From: Sporisorium sorghi
Lineage: Eukaryota; Basidiomycota; Ustilaginomycetes; Ustilaginales; Ustilaginaceae
Assembly (NCBI GenBank): GCA_023212695.1
Contig: JALCCG010000228.1
Location: 1 to 34,736, forward strand
Length of the DNA stretch: 34,736 nucleotides
Direction of reading: 5' to 3'
Both the position numbers and the translations under genes were made by a program. Position 1 is the stretch's first letter. Every line of letters starts with the position of its first letter. This document shows positions 1 to 8,739 of the stretch, piece by piece. The notes below the pieces were generated by a model. The model ran no database searches. It was not told the origin of the DNA and saw only the letters and a list, made by a program, of their open reading frames with translations.

Positions 1-74
<74 letters not shown>
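1..74. repeat. Poly-T homopolymer at the left window end
   Basis: The window opens with 74 uninterrupted T residues, so the true length may be greater. A similar T71 run lies at the other end. This is not a telomeric TTAGGG-type repeat. It may be a real long dA:dT tract upstream of the PAL1-type gene or a place where the assembly stopped. Confidence 0.95.
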
Positions 75-75
<1 letters not shown>

Positions 76-218
76 GTGTTTAGCGCGCCTCAGGCTTCTC
101 GGCTGTCTCTGTTGTTGTGCTGCACGACCCCTGTGCCACACACACAAGTTTGGCCATGTTCTCTGTGTCGCTGTGTCGCTCTCGATCGCCACGCTACCAC
201 AAACCCAAAGTCGGGGCG

Positions 219-254
<36 letters not shown>

Positions 255-649
255 ACGTTTGCAGTCTCTTTCTCTCTAACTTAGCTCTCCCGCTCTGTGC
301 TCTTCATCTCTCTTTTGTGTTGGCTTGCTCGCTGCTCGCTCCCCCTTCCTTTCTCCCCGCACCAACATTCTCGCTTGCCTGCCTCTTGACCTTTTCTCGT
401 TTCATCATCTGATCTGACCCACGTCCTTCATCTTTGCTCCTTATCACCATCTCTATCAAAAACTCAGCCTACAACTCTTCATCCAGACAAGCAGTCTTGG
501 CTGCGCTCTCCGACGTCGTCACCGTCAGTCCCAATCCAGGTACCGACACCCGCTCCACTGGCTTTTCGAGGCACGCTCATCATCCATCCTACGATCCCGA
601 ATCCTCCTACACCGGCCTCCAACCTCTGCCTCACTCCGAGCCGCCGTCT
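75..649 (+). other. 5' region of the PAL1-type gene
   Basis: This stretch has pyrimidine-rich sequence typical of fungal promoters and leaders and no recognisable domain. It contains a (CTG)11 microsatellite and one ATG at 156, which opens a 42-codon reading frame ending with TAG at 282-284. The frame of the downstream CDS is open from 413, after a TGA at 410-412, but has no ATG before 650. I saw no convincing upstream exon. Confidence 0.6.
221..253 (+). repeat. (CTG)11 trinucleotide microsatellite
   Basis: Eleven perfect CTG units are seen directly. They lie in the presumed 5' leader of the PAL1-type gene. Read in the frame of the ATG at 156 they encode a run of cysteines (TGC). Length variation between strains is likely for such a repeat. 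Confidence 0.95.
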
Positions 650-2208
650 ATGGTCCCATCCAATAGTCCGTTCGAAGACCCCAACCTTCCACCACCTCCC
701 GAGCTTCCTCCCAAAAACGGCAACACAATGGCACACAAGTTCGCCAACGCCTTCCGCAGGCAGACTTCCGATGAGAAGGAGGCCAAGAGACGCGCAAAGG
801 ACAAGCGCATGCAGGACGAGATCAACAAGACCACCGCCAAGGCTAGCCGCATGGACATTATCGATCGTCTCGACCTTTCCGGTATCAATGGTTCGAGCAG
901 TGAGTAGCTTCGATTGGCTTTCCCTTTGTATGGTGCTGCGCCGCGCCGTGCCTTTGTGCTGACCCGTTCCCGACCCTTTCTCTCTAAACAGTGTTCCACC
1001 ACGATTCGCCATACGATGCCTGCACGCCACACATGAACAAGGGCAAACGCGCTCCCGTCGGTGCTTTCGACCCCAACATCGACCCCATGACCGGCCTTCC
1101 ACGCAACGCCCCCGGCGCCAAGAAGAACGCCAATCGCACCTCGACTCTGGCACAAAACGACGGCTCCGTCGACGAGAAGCGCGCCTCGAGACCAGCCGTC
1201 AACGCCAACGGCAGCCGCAGCCGCAGCGCCACCGCTCCTCTTGTCCCCTCGCTCTCCATGCACGCCCAAGGCTCCACCACAGAGCTTCCTCTTGACGATG
1301 ACGAAGTCGATGCCGACCGCGACGCAGAAGCCGAACGCATCTGGCGAAGTCGACAAGGCTACCACACCCAGCCTTCCAACGTTCCAGACAGCCGCTACGA
1401 CGTCTCCAACCCCAACGCCGACGTCTGGGGCGTCAGTGCAGAGCCCTGGCAGGACTTTGCTCAACCCAAGGCTGCAGTCCGCTCCCACCTCTGCCCTTAC
1501 TCGGCCACCGCTGATGACCGCAGCGGCATCTCGAGTGCTGCAAGCAGTGTCCTCGACATGGAAGCCATCATGACCGGCAAGAAGAAGCCAACCCGGGGCT
1601 CAGAAGAGCTCGCAGCCGGCAGTGCCAGCCCATTCCCTGAACCCAACTGGGACGAGAGGTCGTCTGCTGCCGGCGCCTCATCCTCGGATGCGCCCAAGCG
1701 CAGCAAGAGTCTCATCAAGCGCATTCGCAGCATGCGTGAGAATCCCAACGTGCCGCCTCCCGAGGACGGTGTCGAGATGGGCTCGGTTCGCGATCGTCGT
1801 CGTCGAGCAGCTCAGCACAAGCACTCGCCTAGCACGCCGCCGCTGCGATCCGACTACTCGGCTGCCGCCGGCGGCGCACCCACGTCATCGTCGTACGACT
1901 CGCGTGCTGCCGCTGCCGATGCTGCCGTCGGCGCTTCGGTCAACAGCGGCAGCTACGGTCGTCGAAGTGGACGCAACGTCGTCACGCCCAACGAGAGGGA
2001 TGTGCTCACACCCCGAGCCAACCAGCGCGCCGAAGACTCTTCGTATTTCCAACAGCAGCAGCTCTCCTCTTCGCACGACTCCAGGACCGGTCGCTCTCCC
2101 GCAAACGAGGGCTCCGGTCTCACCCGCAACGGCAGCCTGTTTAACAAGCTCAGAAGAGGCCAGAAGGGGTCGCCCAAGTCGACGGAGCGTCAGGCTGCCT
2201 ATGCGTGA
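650..2208 (+). CDS. PAL1-family cell morphology protein, two exons
   Basis: Exons are 650-899 and 992-2208. The 92-bp intron (900-991) has a GTGAGT donor and an ACAG acceptor, and joining it leaves a 488-residue frame. The conserved PAL1 core spans the junction: the stretch with MDIIDRLDLSGINGSSS runs straight into MFHHDSPYDACTPHMNKGKR, close to the family pattern of a hydrophobic helix followed by FHHDGPFDACNPHRN. In fission yeast Pal1 is a membrane-associated protein needed for cylindrical cell shape and cell-wall integrity, so a cortical role is inferred. The N-terminus holds a proline-rich segment. The C-terminal 300 residues are Ser/Arg-rich, probably disordered, with many likely kinase sites. 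The ATG at 650 is the first in frame, but the frame is open back to 413, so a further upstream exon is possible. Confidence 0.85.
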
Positions 2209-3042
2209 TTCTTTGCTCCGTGTTGTACACTTTGCTCTGGTTTCAAGTTTCCAACTGTGTCTAATCTTGATGGACTTTGCTTGTCGTGTGTGGATGGGCG
2301 GGCTGAAGAGCGGGCTGAAGAGCGTTGGAGGATGCCGTGCAGCGCGCTCGAAGTGCGAAGCTGGATTTGTTGCAATGCAGGCGACGAGTGGAAGGTGCAG
2401 CGACAGAGGGACATGGAGGATGTTTGTGCGCGGCTGCGGATGCGATGTGAAGCTGAGTTGAGAGTTGCAGAATTGCAGCTGTCCTGGAAGGAAGGGTGAA
2501 AAGGAGCAGCGGCAGAGGGATGTTGAGGTTGGCAGAGAGAGAGAGATGCAGAGGCGCGGGAAATGTTACGCTTGGTGATGCAGCGTCGGTGCACCACGTA
2601 GCGAACACTCAGGCTGTGCGCTCGCACCAGGTTGCGTTTCCTCACGCTCGTACGATGGCATGCTTTTTTGATCCGGGAATTGCGCTGCATGAACCGAGAG
2701 AGAGAGGTTTGGTCAAACTGCATACAAGTGGCTTGACAGCGAGACGTCCACTGCCTCTCACTTTGGGCGGTCGTCTGCAGACTGCAACGGCAAGAGTTCC
2801 GCTTCGTAGACGTTCGGCTCACTCTACTTATGCCAACAGCATTTATTCGCGGACGTGGCTGTGACCGCGCAGTGTCGATGCTCAGAAAACACTGCTTCTG
2901 CGCTTCACGGTCGCTGCGATCCTTGGCACGCCTTCGTCGATCCGTCTGTCTACTTAAGAAGGCGTTTTCTTTCGCTGCCCTCCTCACTTTACGACTCATC
3001 TTTCCTTCCGCCACATCTCCTCGTCGCGCTCTCTGCCCCACG
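2209..3042. other. Intergenic region, no gene recognised
   Basis: This 834-bp stretch holds the 3' region of the PAL1-type gene and the promoter of the next, broken gene. A 280-codon open frame on the minus strand fills it (2199-3041), but its Ser/Arg/Cys-rich composition resembles no domain and it looks accidental. A CTTAAG stretch near 2953 lies about 90 bp before the next ATG. I saw no tRNA or other RNA gene. Confidence 0.5.
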
Positions 3043-3880
3043 ATGTCGCAGGAACAGCTTCAGTCCATCCTCGCTGCCATCGCGCAACAGCACCAGCCAC
3101 CCTACTACGACATCAACTGGCTCACTTTGCGTCAATACTTTTCGGAAGTCGACAGCGTTCTCGACCGCATCTTCAACACGATTCCGTTTGTCCGATCCAA
3201 GTGGGGCGACGGCACGGGCGATGCACGCGACACACCTGTCGAAGCGCCCCGGAAGTTCCTGCGCGGCGACCCGGCACGCTTCCTCACGCTGTTCTCGCGC
3301 AAGCTGGGCGAGCTGGACGACGCGATCCACGGCGACCGGATGACGATGTACTAGCCGTCTCGCCACATGACGACGAACCTGCACGTGGGGTTGCTGGGCC
3401 GGCGCATGCTCGCGAGCCTGGTGCAGGTGTACGGCGTCGAGGCGGCGGGGCGCGTGCTCGGTGCCGCCGCGGACGTGCTCTCGGGGCGTACGTTTGCGCA
3501 CGTGCCGCAGCCAGCGCCGACGCAGCTCGGCGCAGCCCTCGCTGACATCGCGGGCTTCGCAACCTTGCTTCACAGTGGCCGAACGAGACGTGCTCTCGGT
3601 GAAAAATACGCGCGAGGTACTCGTCTCCGCCCAGCCCCGCTTCAAGGACGAGGTGCTGCACGAAAATGCCCGCCAAGGTTACATCATCGACTTGCGCGAC
3701 GCCCGCGCAATCTTCAAACCCGTAGCGAAACAGTGGAAACACATGCTCACGCACAAACACACGTGGGGCCTCGTCACTTCGCTCGTCGTCATCGAAATCG
3801 ACTGGCTAGCGGATAGGGACGGCGAGGTGGTTTACTACTATCCCCTCGGGGTGGGACCCCACGGACAGCGGTTGCATTAG
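3043..3880 (+). pseudogene. Unrecognised gene broken by a stop and a frameshift
   Basis: The frame starts at ATG 3043 and encodes 103 residues (with the segment YYDINWLTLRQYFSEVDSV) before TAG at 3352-3354. The same frame continues directly after the stop with protein-like sequence (MTTNLHVGLLGRRMLASLVQ, then an Ala-rich helical stretch) to about 3570. There the plausible coding moves to the next frame (starting around FTVAERDVLSV) and runs to TAG at 3878-3880, including ARQGYIIDLRDARAIFKPVA and VVIEIDWLADRDGEVVYYYP. One in-frame stop (TAG, perhaps once CAG) and one base gained near 3569-3575 explain the pattern. No GT-AG intron bridges either break. Together the pieces would make about 278 residues. 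I do not recognise the family. Sequencing error at two sites is the main alternative to decay. Confidence 0.6.
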
Positions 3881-3990
3881 CTTTGTTATGGTGTTGGCTG
3901 TTTTTGCTGTGCTGAATGTCGAGGGTGGGGTTGCGGATGGGCCGGTGTGAGGGGGGTCGAGGTTGGGGTGTGCTTGTCACACACAAACGC

Positions 3991-4012
3991 GCTCTCTCTC
4001 TCTCTTTCTCTC
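3991..4012. repeat. CT-rich dinucleotide tract
   Basis: A short run of CT repeats with one interruption lies in the 213-bp gap between the broken gene (+) and the LRR gene (-), which meet tail to tail. It is probably simple-sequence 3' flanking DNA. Confidence 0.8.
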
Positions 4013-4093
4013 GATCAACTTTTTGCAGCTTGTCATTAAATCATCATTCCGTCACTTGACTGTCTGTGCGATTGCTGCGACGCGTGGATATGG

Positions 4094-7000
4094 CTACTCT
4101 TGCACCTGCACACCACTGCCGCTGCTGCTGGCTGTGCTCTTCGGCGGCACATCGGCCTTGAGCAGATCCTTGCGCAGCTGTTCGCCGCTGAGCTCTGCAT
4201 CGTGCACTGCGGCCTGGAGCGACGTTGTTGGTCGCGACGCGTCGTCGGCGGTGGCGGATGGAGGGGTGTGCGACGAGGATTCGGGTGCTGACGGCGTGCC
4301 AGCAGGTTTAATGTCGGCGCTTGCTTTGCCGCTATCCGCTGCAGCGATCGGTGCAGCGTTGCGGTCGTCAGTCGACTGCTGCTGCCCCATCTCCTCTTCA
4401 TCATCGCTGTCCCGCCCATCAAGGCCCAGACTCCGCGCCTTCCTAAACACCTCGCCCTCCTCGCTCAGCTGGCCTTTGGCCAAGTTCTCCGTCGGCGACC
4501 TCGGCGGCAGTCTGGCCTCCATCTCTGCGGGATCCTCACGGTCCGCTGCTGCTGCACTGTCTACCTCGCCGGTCTGGATGCGCAGTCCGCCGATCAGGTC
4601 CGAGATCGCTGCTGTTGCTTCCGCCGTGCCCGTTGCCGTTGCCGCAGTCGAAGCTGCCGTGCTGCTGCTGGAGGCCGGTTTGGGTCGCCGCTTCTTGCCC
4701 TTTGCCGCAGGCTTCCCATTGTCGTCCGAATCCGACTCGTCCGAATCGGCAATCGAGAACGCAGGCGACGAAAGCCCAGAGTCGATCTCGCCCTGCTCCG
4801 GCGTGGTGAGGTGCAGCATCGACGGCAGCCCAGACGCCTGACCTTCCCCTGCCTTCAGCTGAACACCCTCCGAGGCCCTGACATCGATCACAGGCGCCGA
4901 GCCGTACTTGTAGAAGCGCTCCAAGCGCGTCGATACGTCTCCCAGCTCGTCGTGCACCGAGAGGATGCGGTGCAGCAGGCTCTCATCGTCGACGGTTGTG
5001 GCGAGGTCGGCGAGTCTGCGCCGCAGCTTGGCGCTCTGTTGCGTGAGGTCGTCGACGAATTCGCCGGGGGGTGTGACTTTTTGCTCGGGCGCTTCGCGCT
5101 GTCGCTTCTCCTCGCCTTGCAGTAAATCGCGAAGGACGTTGCGGCATTCGGTGGAGGCGGTGAGCAGACTCTCGACGGCTGCGCGGTCTTTGGCGGCGGC
5201 GGCTGAGACGGCGGTGGCGCGAGCGGTTTCGATGGCTTTGAGGCGTTCGTCGTTCTCCCTGGCTGCTCGGGCGACAACGGATTTGTAGATTGGAGCGGCG
5301 ATGGGCTGCTTGAGCCCTTTTTGCTTGGCGCGTTGCTGTGCGAGCTCGGTGTTGCGTACGCAGCTCTGCAGGATCTCTTGCGACAGGCGCGCAAAGTCCG
5401 GATTGTTCGATGGGATGTTGAGGTCCAAGCACCGCAGGCTGCGGTTCATGCGCAACGACACGGCCAGCGCCATGACCCCCGCGATGTCGATCTCGAAGTT
5501 CTCGGCCAGATCCAAGTGGATCAAACTGCGCGCCTCGGGCAGGAACTCGGCGAGCGCAATCGCCGCCTCGGACGACAGATCCGTGTCATTCAAGAAAAGC
5601 CGCTTGAGGTTCGAGTTGAGCGCAAACGCCGTGCGCAGCGTCGTGATGCCCTCCAGCCCGGGACCGGAGCACGGATTGTGACTCATGTCGAGCGTCTCGA
5701 GCGTCGAGTTGTACTTGAGCGCCTCGGCGACCGCCACAAGCCCGGGCATCTCGATGTTGTTATCGCTCAAGTTGAGCACCCGCAGCGTGCGGTTCTTCTT
5801 GAGCACCTGCGCCAAGTAGACCACCCCACCGCGGATGTCGTTCGACTTGAGATCCAACGTGAGCAGGTTGCCGACGCGCGGCAGGTCCGCCAAGATTCGG
5901 CGCGCCCGCTTGGCCTGGTAGATGGCAATGGCTTCCTCCTCGCTCAAGTTGGGCGCCGCGTTTTGTCGAATGTCGAGACGCTGCTGTGGAGTTAGGCTCA
6001 AGTCGAGCTCGGCTGCAGGCCCGGCGATGCTCGTCTGCATCGCATCTTGAAGCTGTTCGGTGTGGGCGCCGTAGAAGGTGGTAGGTCTCTGTTCGCTTGC
6101 GCCGTTGGCATGATGTTGTCCGGGCATCTTGCGCGATGTGACGCCGCCTCCGGGACTCGAGACGATGACGGGCACCTCGGGCAGACCGGGCGAGTAGCTT
6201 CGTGGACGACGTTCTGGTGTCGTCTGTGCATCGCTCGGGCGCAACGTCCGTCCACCACGGTCTGGTGCGGCTGCAACAGCCCCGCTAGATGCAGAGGAAG
6301 CAGCTGTGGCGGCCGAATCGAAGTACGAGTTCGAGTCGCGATTCGAGGCGCCTGACGAAGATGGGTCCCAGGCAGACACACTGTCCGGATAGTCCTTGAG
6401 CATGATGGCGAGCGCGACAGATGCGAGCTGCCCAATCTTGTTGCGACGTAGCGAGAGGTGGCGAATGTCAGAGAAGCGCACTGCTTGAGAAAGCATTTCG
6501 AGCGACGCCGCTTTGAGGCCACAGTTCTCGAGGCGTAGCGAGACGATGGCTGAGGAGGGCGGGTCCGGGTCATCGGATACGTCACGAAGGAGCGGTGCGG
6601 TCGGCATGAGTGGCTCGCCCGAGTCATCGAAAAACTCGTCGTCGCTTCCATCATCGTCGTCGTCGTCGACGTTTTCATCGGCATTTGCATCGCCCTCTGC
6701 TTTTGATGGCTGCGTCCCATTCTCATCAGCTTTGGCTTTGGCAGCTTGTTTGAGTGGACGTGGCGGTGCTCGAGCGTGTGTGACGGCGGCAGGCGGCTTG
6801 GTGATGACAGCAAGGATGTGCTCGAGCGACAAGCGATCGATCGAGTTCTCGGACAAGTCGAGGTAGCGCAGTGCACGGGCACGACGCATAAAGATGGCAA
6901 CGTACTTCCAGCCACGGAATCGAATCTTGCGGTTGCTCGCTATGCTGAGATTTGGCAGGGTGCCAGAGACAAGCAGAGCGTGGAGTATCGACTTGACGGT

Positions 7001-8221
7001 ATCGTCTGTGAGAGCGCAATTCTCGAGAACAAGCTTGTTGAGACCAAAGTCGACACTGAGCAGGTCGGCAATGGGCTCGACGGCGTGCCGATCAAGGGGG
7101 ACAAAGGAGAGGTCCATGGTCTTGAGTGCGGGCGGTGAGGACTGAGCGGCTTCTTGAAAGACAAGCCGCATCTTTTTGAGTGGATGCTCTTCACGTGTGC
7201 GGCAACACTCGCGATAGAGCGCCTCGAGTTCCTCGGGAGTCCATGGCTTGCCGCGGCGCGCCTTGAGCATCCGCCGATGCTCTCGTTCGATGCGGAGACG
7301 TGTAAGATCTTCGTCTTCGGGTGTTCCAGCGCCGGCGATGGGGTATGTGACGGTCATGTGGGATACCTGGAATTGCACCTTTTTGAGAGGTGCTGCCGAG
7401 GTGGTGGACGAGACGACGGTGCTTTTGACCAGCCCAGATTCTGACTCTGTCTGCTGTGATATGGATGCGATTGAAGCGGATGACGATGCGATGGAGCTGC
7501 TGCTTCTGCTTGCGGGAGTAGCTTCGTGCGCGGAAGAGTACGGACCAGAGCCATTGCTTTTAGTAGGCGAGTCGTTGGAGAGAAGGCCGCCAACGGTCGT
7601 GGCATTGGAACCGCTGACATTGGCAGCAGCACCAGCAGCGATGCCGCCGATCCTGCGGAACATGCCACCAATGTAGGAAGCGGTGGCCTGTGCTGTGCTT
7701 CCTTGTGGTACTGGTACTTGGACATTGACACCCTGCTGTGCGAGACGAGTGTTGATGTTTTGCAGAATGTCTCTGCGAAAGGAGAAGCCCTTTTGGGGAG
7801 GTGGAGCAGGTTTGAGGATGCCCTTTGGCTTGGAGCTCATCTTGCGCTTGTAGACGGATCTGCGAACGGGGCTGACGGTTGTGATCATGGAAGATGCCAG
7901 TTCCGAGTCGGGCGACGCAGGAAGTTGCTGCTGCGACAATGTTGCCGTTGCCGTGTTGGGGGTTGCATCTGGAGCGGCGCCGGTTGCGATGGTAGGTAGT
8001 GGCTTGTCGTCCGCATTCTTTAGAGGGACGGCAGCATCAAATGCCCCAGGGACCACAGGATTCTCGGCTGAGGCCATTGTGTCGTCGTCTGTTGTCTCGG
8101 TCAGAGACTGATTGGCTGCAGCTGCTGTTGGTTCCTTGTCTGTGCTTTGTATTGTCGACAAGGCGGAGTCTCTGGAGCTCAGGTCTTGGTCCGCATGTTC
8201 AAAACCAGTCCCAGCCGACAT
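4094..8221 (-). CDS. Large LRR (RNI-like) protein, PPP1R37-like
   Basis: Single exon, 1375 residues, with ATG at 8221. The N-terminal 270 residues are Ser/Thr/Ala-rich with a basic patch and KGILKPAPPPQKGFSFRRDI near 133-152. A KKVQF motif near 280 fits the RVxF docking motif for protein phosphatase 1. Leucine-rich repeats follow in blocks near 365-470, 555-620 and 780-960 (for example LLTLDLKSNDIRGGV and LRVLNLSDNNIEMPG), with an Asp-rich linker near 515-535. The order RVxF, then an unusual first repeat, then a ribonuclease-inhibitor-type LRR block ending in a LDLAENxEIxIxGVMALAxSLxMN segment matches animal PPP1R37. A PP1-binding regulatory role is inferred. The C-terminal 400 residues hold a likely coiled coil and a Ser/Asp-rich tail, with a basic KGKKRRPK patch. 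Upstream is a 514-bp divergent region shared with CWC2. Confidence 0.85.
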   Translation of the reverse strand: MSAGTGFEHADQDLSSRDSALSTIQSTDKEPTAAAANQSLTETTDDDTMASAENPVVPGAFDAAVPLKNADDKPLPTIATGAAPDATPNTATATLSQQQLPASPDSELASSMITTVSPVRRSVYKRKMSSKPKGILKPAPPPQKGFSFRRDILQNINTRLAQQGVNVQVPVPQGSTAQATASYIGGMFRRIGGIAAGAAANVSGSNATTVGGLLSNDSPTKSNGSGPYSSAHEATPASRSSSSIASSSASIASISQQTESESGLVKSTVVSSTTSAAPLKKVQFQVSHMTVTYPIAGAGTPEDEDLTRLRIEREHRRMLKARRGKPWTPEELEALYRECCRTREEHPLKKMRLVFQEAAQSSPPALKTMDLSFVPLDRHAVEPIADLLSVDFGLNKLVLENCALTDDTVKSILHALLVSGTLPNLSIASNRKIRFRGWKYVAIFMRRARALRYLDLSENSIDRLSLEHILAVITKPPAAVTHARAPPRPLKQAAKAKADENGTQPSKAEGDANADENVDDDDDDGSDDEFFDDSGEPLMPTAPLLRDVSDDPDPPSSAIVSLRLENCGLKAASLEMLSQAVRFSDIRHLSLRRNKIGQLASVALAIMLKDYPDSVSAWDPSSSGASNRDSNSYFDSAATAASSASSGAVAAAPDRGGRTLRPSDAQTTPERRPRSYSPGLPEVPVIVSSPGGGVTSRKMPGQHHANGASEQRPTTFYGAHTEQLQDAMQTSIAGPAAELDLSLTPQQRLDIRQNAAPNLSEEEAIAIYQAKRARRILADLPRVGNLLTLDLKSNDIRGGVVYLAQVLKKNRTLRVLNLSDNNIEMPGLVAVAEALKYNSTLETLDMSHNPCSGPGLEGITTLRTAFALNSNLKRLFLNDTDLSSEAAIALAEFLPEARSLIHLDLAENFEIDIAGVMALAVSLRMNRSLRCLDLNIPSNNPDFARLSQEILQSCVRNTELAQQRAKQKGLKQPIAAPIYKSVVARAARENDERLKAIETARATAVSAAAAKDRAAVESLLTASTECRNVLRDLLQGEEKRQREAPEQKVTPPGEFVDDLTQQSAKLRRRLADLATTVDDESLLHRILSVHDELGDVSTRLERFYKYGSAPVIDVRASEGVQLKAGEGQASGLPSMLHLTTPEQGEIDSGLSSPAFSIADSDESDSDDNGKPAAKGKKRRPKPASSSSTAASTAATATGTAEATAAISDLIGGLRIQTGEVDSAAAADREDPAEMEARLPPRSPTENLAKGQLSEEGEVFRKARSLGLDGRDSDDEEEMGQQQSTDDRNAAPIAAADSGKASADIKPAGTPSAPESSSHTPPSATADDASRPTTSLQAAVHDAELSGEQLRKDLLKADVPPKSTASSSGSGVQVQE

Positions 8222-8735
8222 GCTGGCGGGGACGAGGCTCGTGATGGAGTGAAGATCAGGGCGAGGAGAGGATGCGATCAGGAGGGTGCTCGCTGCATGC
8301 GGCGTTAGGTGATGGTCGGTGCTAGTGTACTGTCGATCGTCAAGTCGTGATGCTAATGATGTGGTGGAAAAAAAGGAAGAAAGGCAGTGTTGAACAGTGC
8401 GTTATTGCAAGTGTCGGTGATCAAGTGCGAAAGGGGTAAAAAGGTGTCGGTGCATCAGAGTCGACAGGGAGAGGCTGTGACTGAGTGAGTGAACTGAGTG
8501 AGCGTCGTTGTGTGCTTTTGTCCCGTTCGCTGTTCTGGCTGTGCTGTGCTGTGCTGCGTGCGTGCGTCGTCTTGTTCGGTGCGAGGCCGCTGAAAGATCT
8601 CGGATTTCGGATTGCTTTTTTTTTTTTTTTTTTTTTTTTTGGGATTTTGGCAAAGCTCGAATTCTTTTTCTTGCTTGGCTTCCTCCATCCACCTTGCACT
8701 CACACACCAACTCGGATGACGACTCAGCTCACAAC
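8222..8735. promoter_or_regulatory. Divergent promoter region, LRR gene and CWC2
   Basis: The two start codons (8221 on minus, 8736 on plus) are 514 bp apart and point away from each other, so this stretch must hold both promoters and leaders. A T25 run at 8616-8640 lies about 95 bp before the CWC2 start. A short upstream reading frame (8716-8739) ends on the CWC2 start codon. I did not find a convincing TATA box. Confidence 0.6.
8616..8640 (+). repeat. T25 homopolymer upstream of CWC2
   Basis: Twenty-five T residues in a row, 95 bp before the CWC2 ATG. Long dA:dT tracts commonly exclude nucleosomes from fungal promoters, so a promoter role is likely. Its length may vary or be misread in sequencing. 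Confidence 0.9.
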
Positions 8736-8739
8736 ATGA
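8716..8739 (+). other. Seven-codon uORF overlapping the CWC2 start
   Basis: ATG at 8716 opens a seven-codon frame whose TGA stop (8737-8739) overlaps the CWC2 ATG (8736-8738) as ATGA. If the transcript includes 8716, ribosomes would terminate exactly on the main start. This arrangement could lower or tune CWC2 translation. Whether the leader contains it is not known. Confidence 0.55.

Noticed and set aside
1..74. Telomere at the window end
   Set aside because: The sequence is pure T with no G-containing telomeric unit.
631..1488. 285-codon minus-strand frame
   Set aside because: It is the antisense of the PAL1-type exons and carries no domain.
2199..3041. 280-codon open frame on the minus strand
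   Set aside because: Composition is Ser/Arg/Cys/Gln-rich throughout with no domain. It lies in the gap between two plus-strand genes and looks like a chance frame in GC-rich DNA.
3963..4841. 292-codon plus-strand frame
   Set aside because: It is antisense to the LRR gene tail and reads as Ser/Ala/Leu low complexity.
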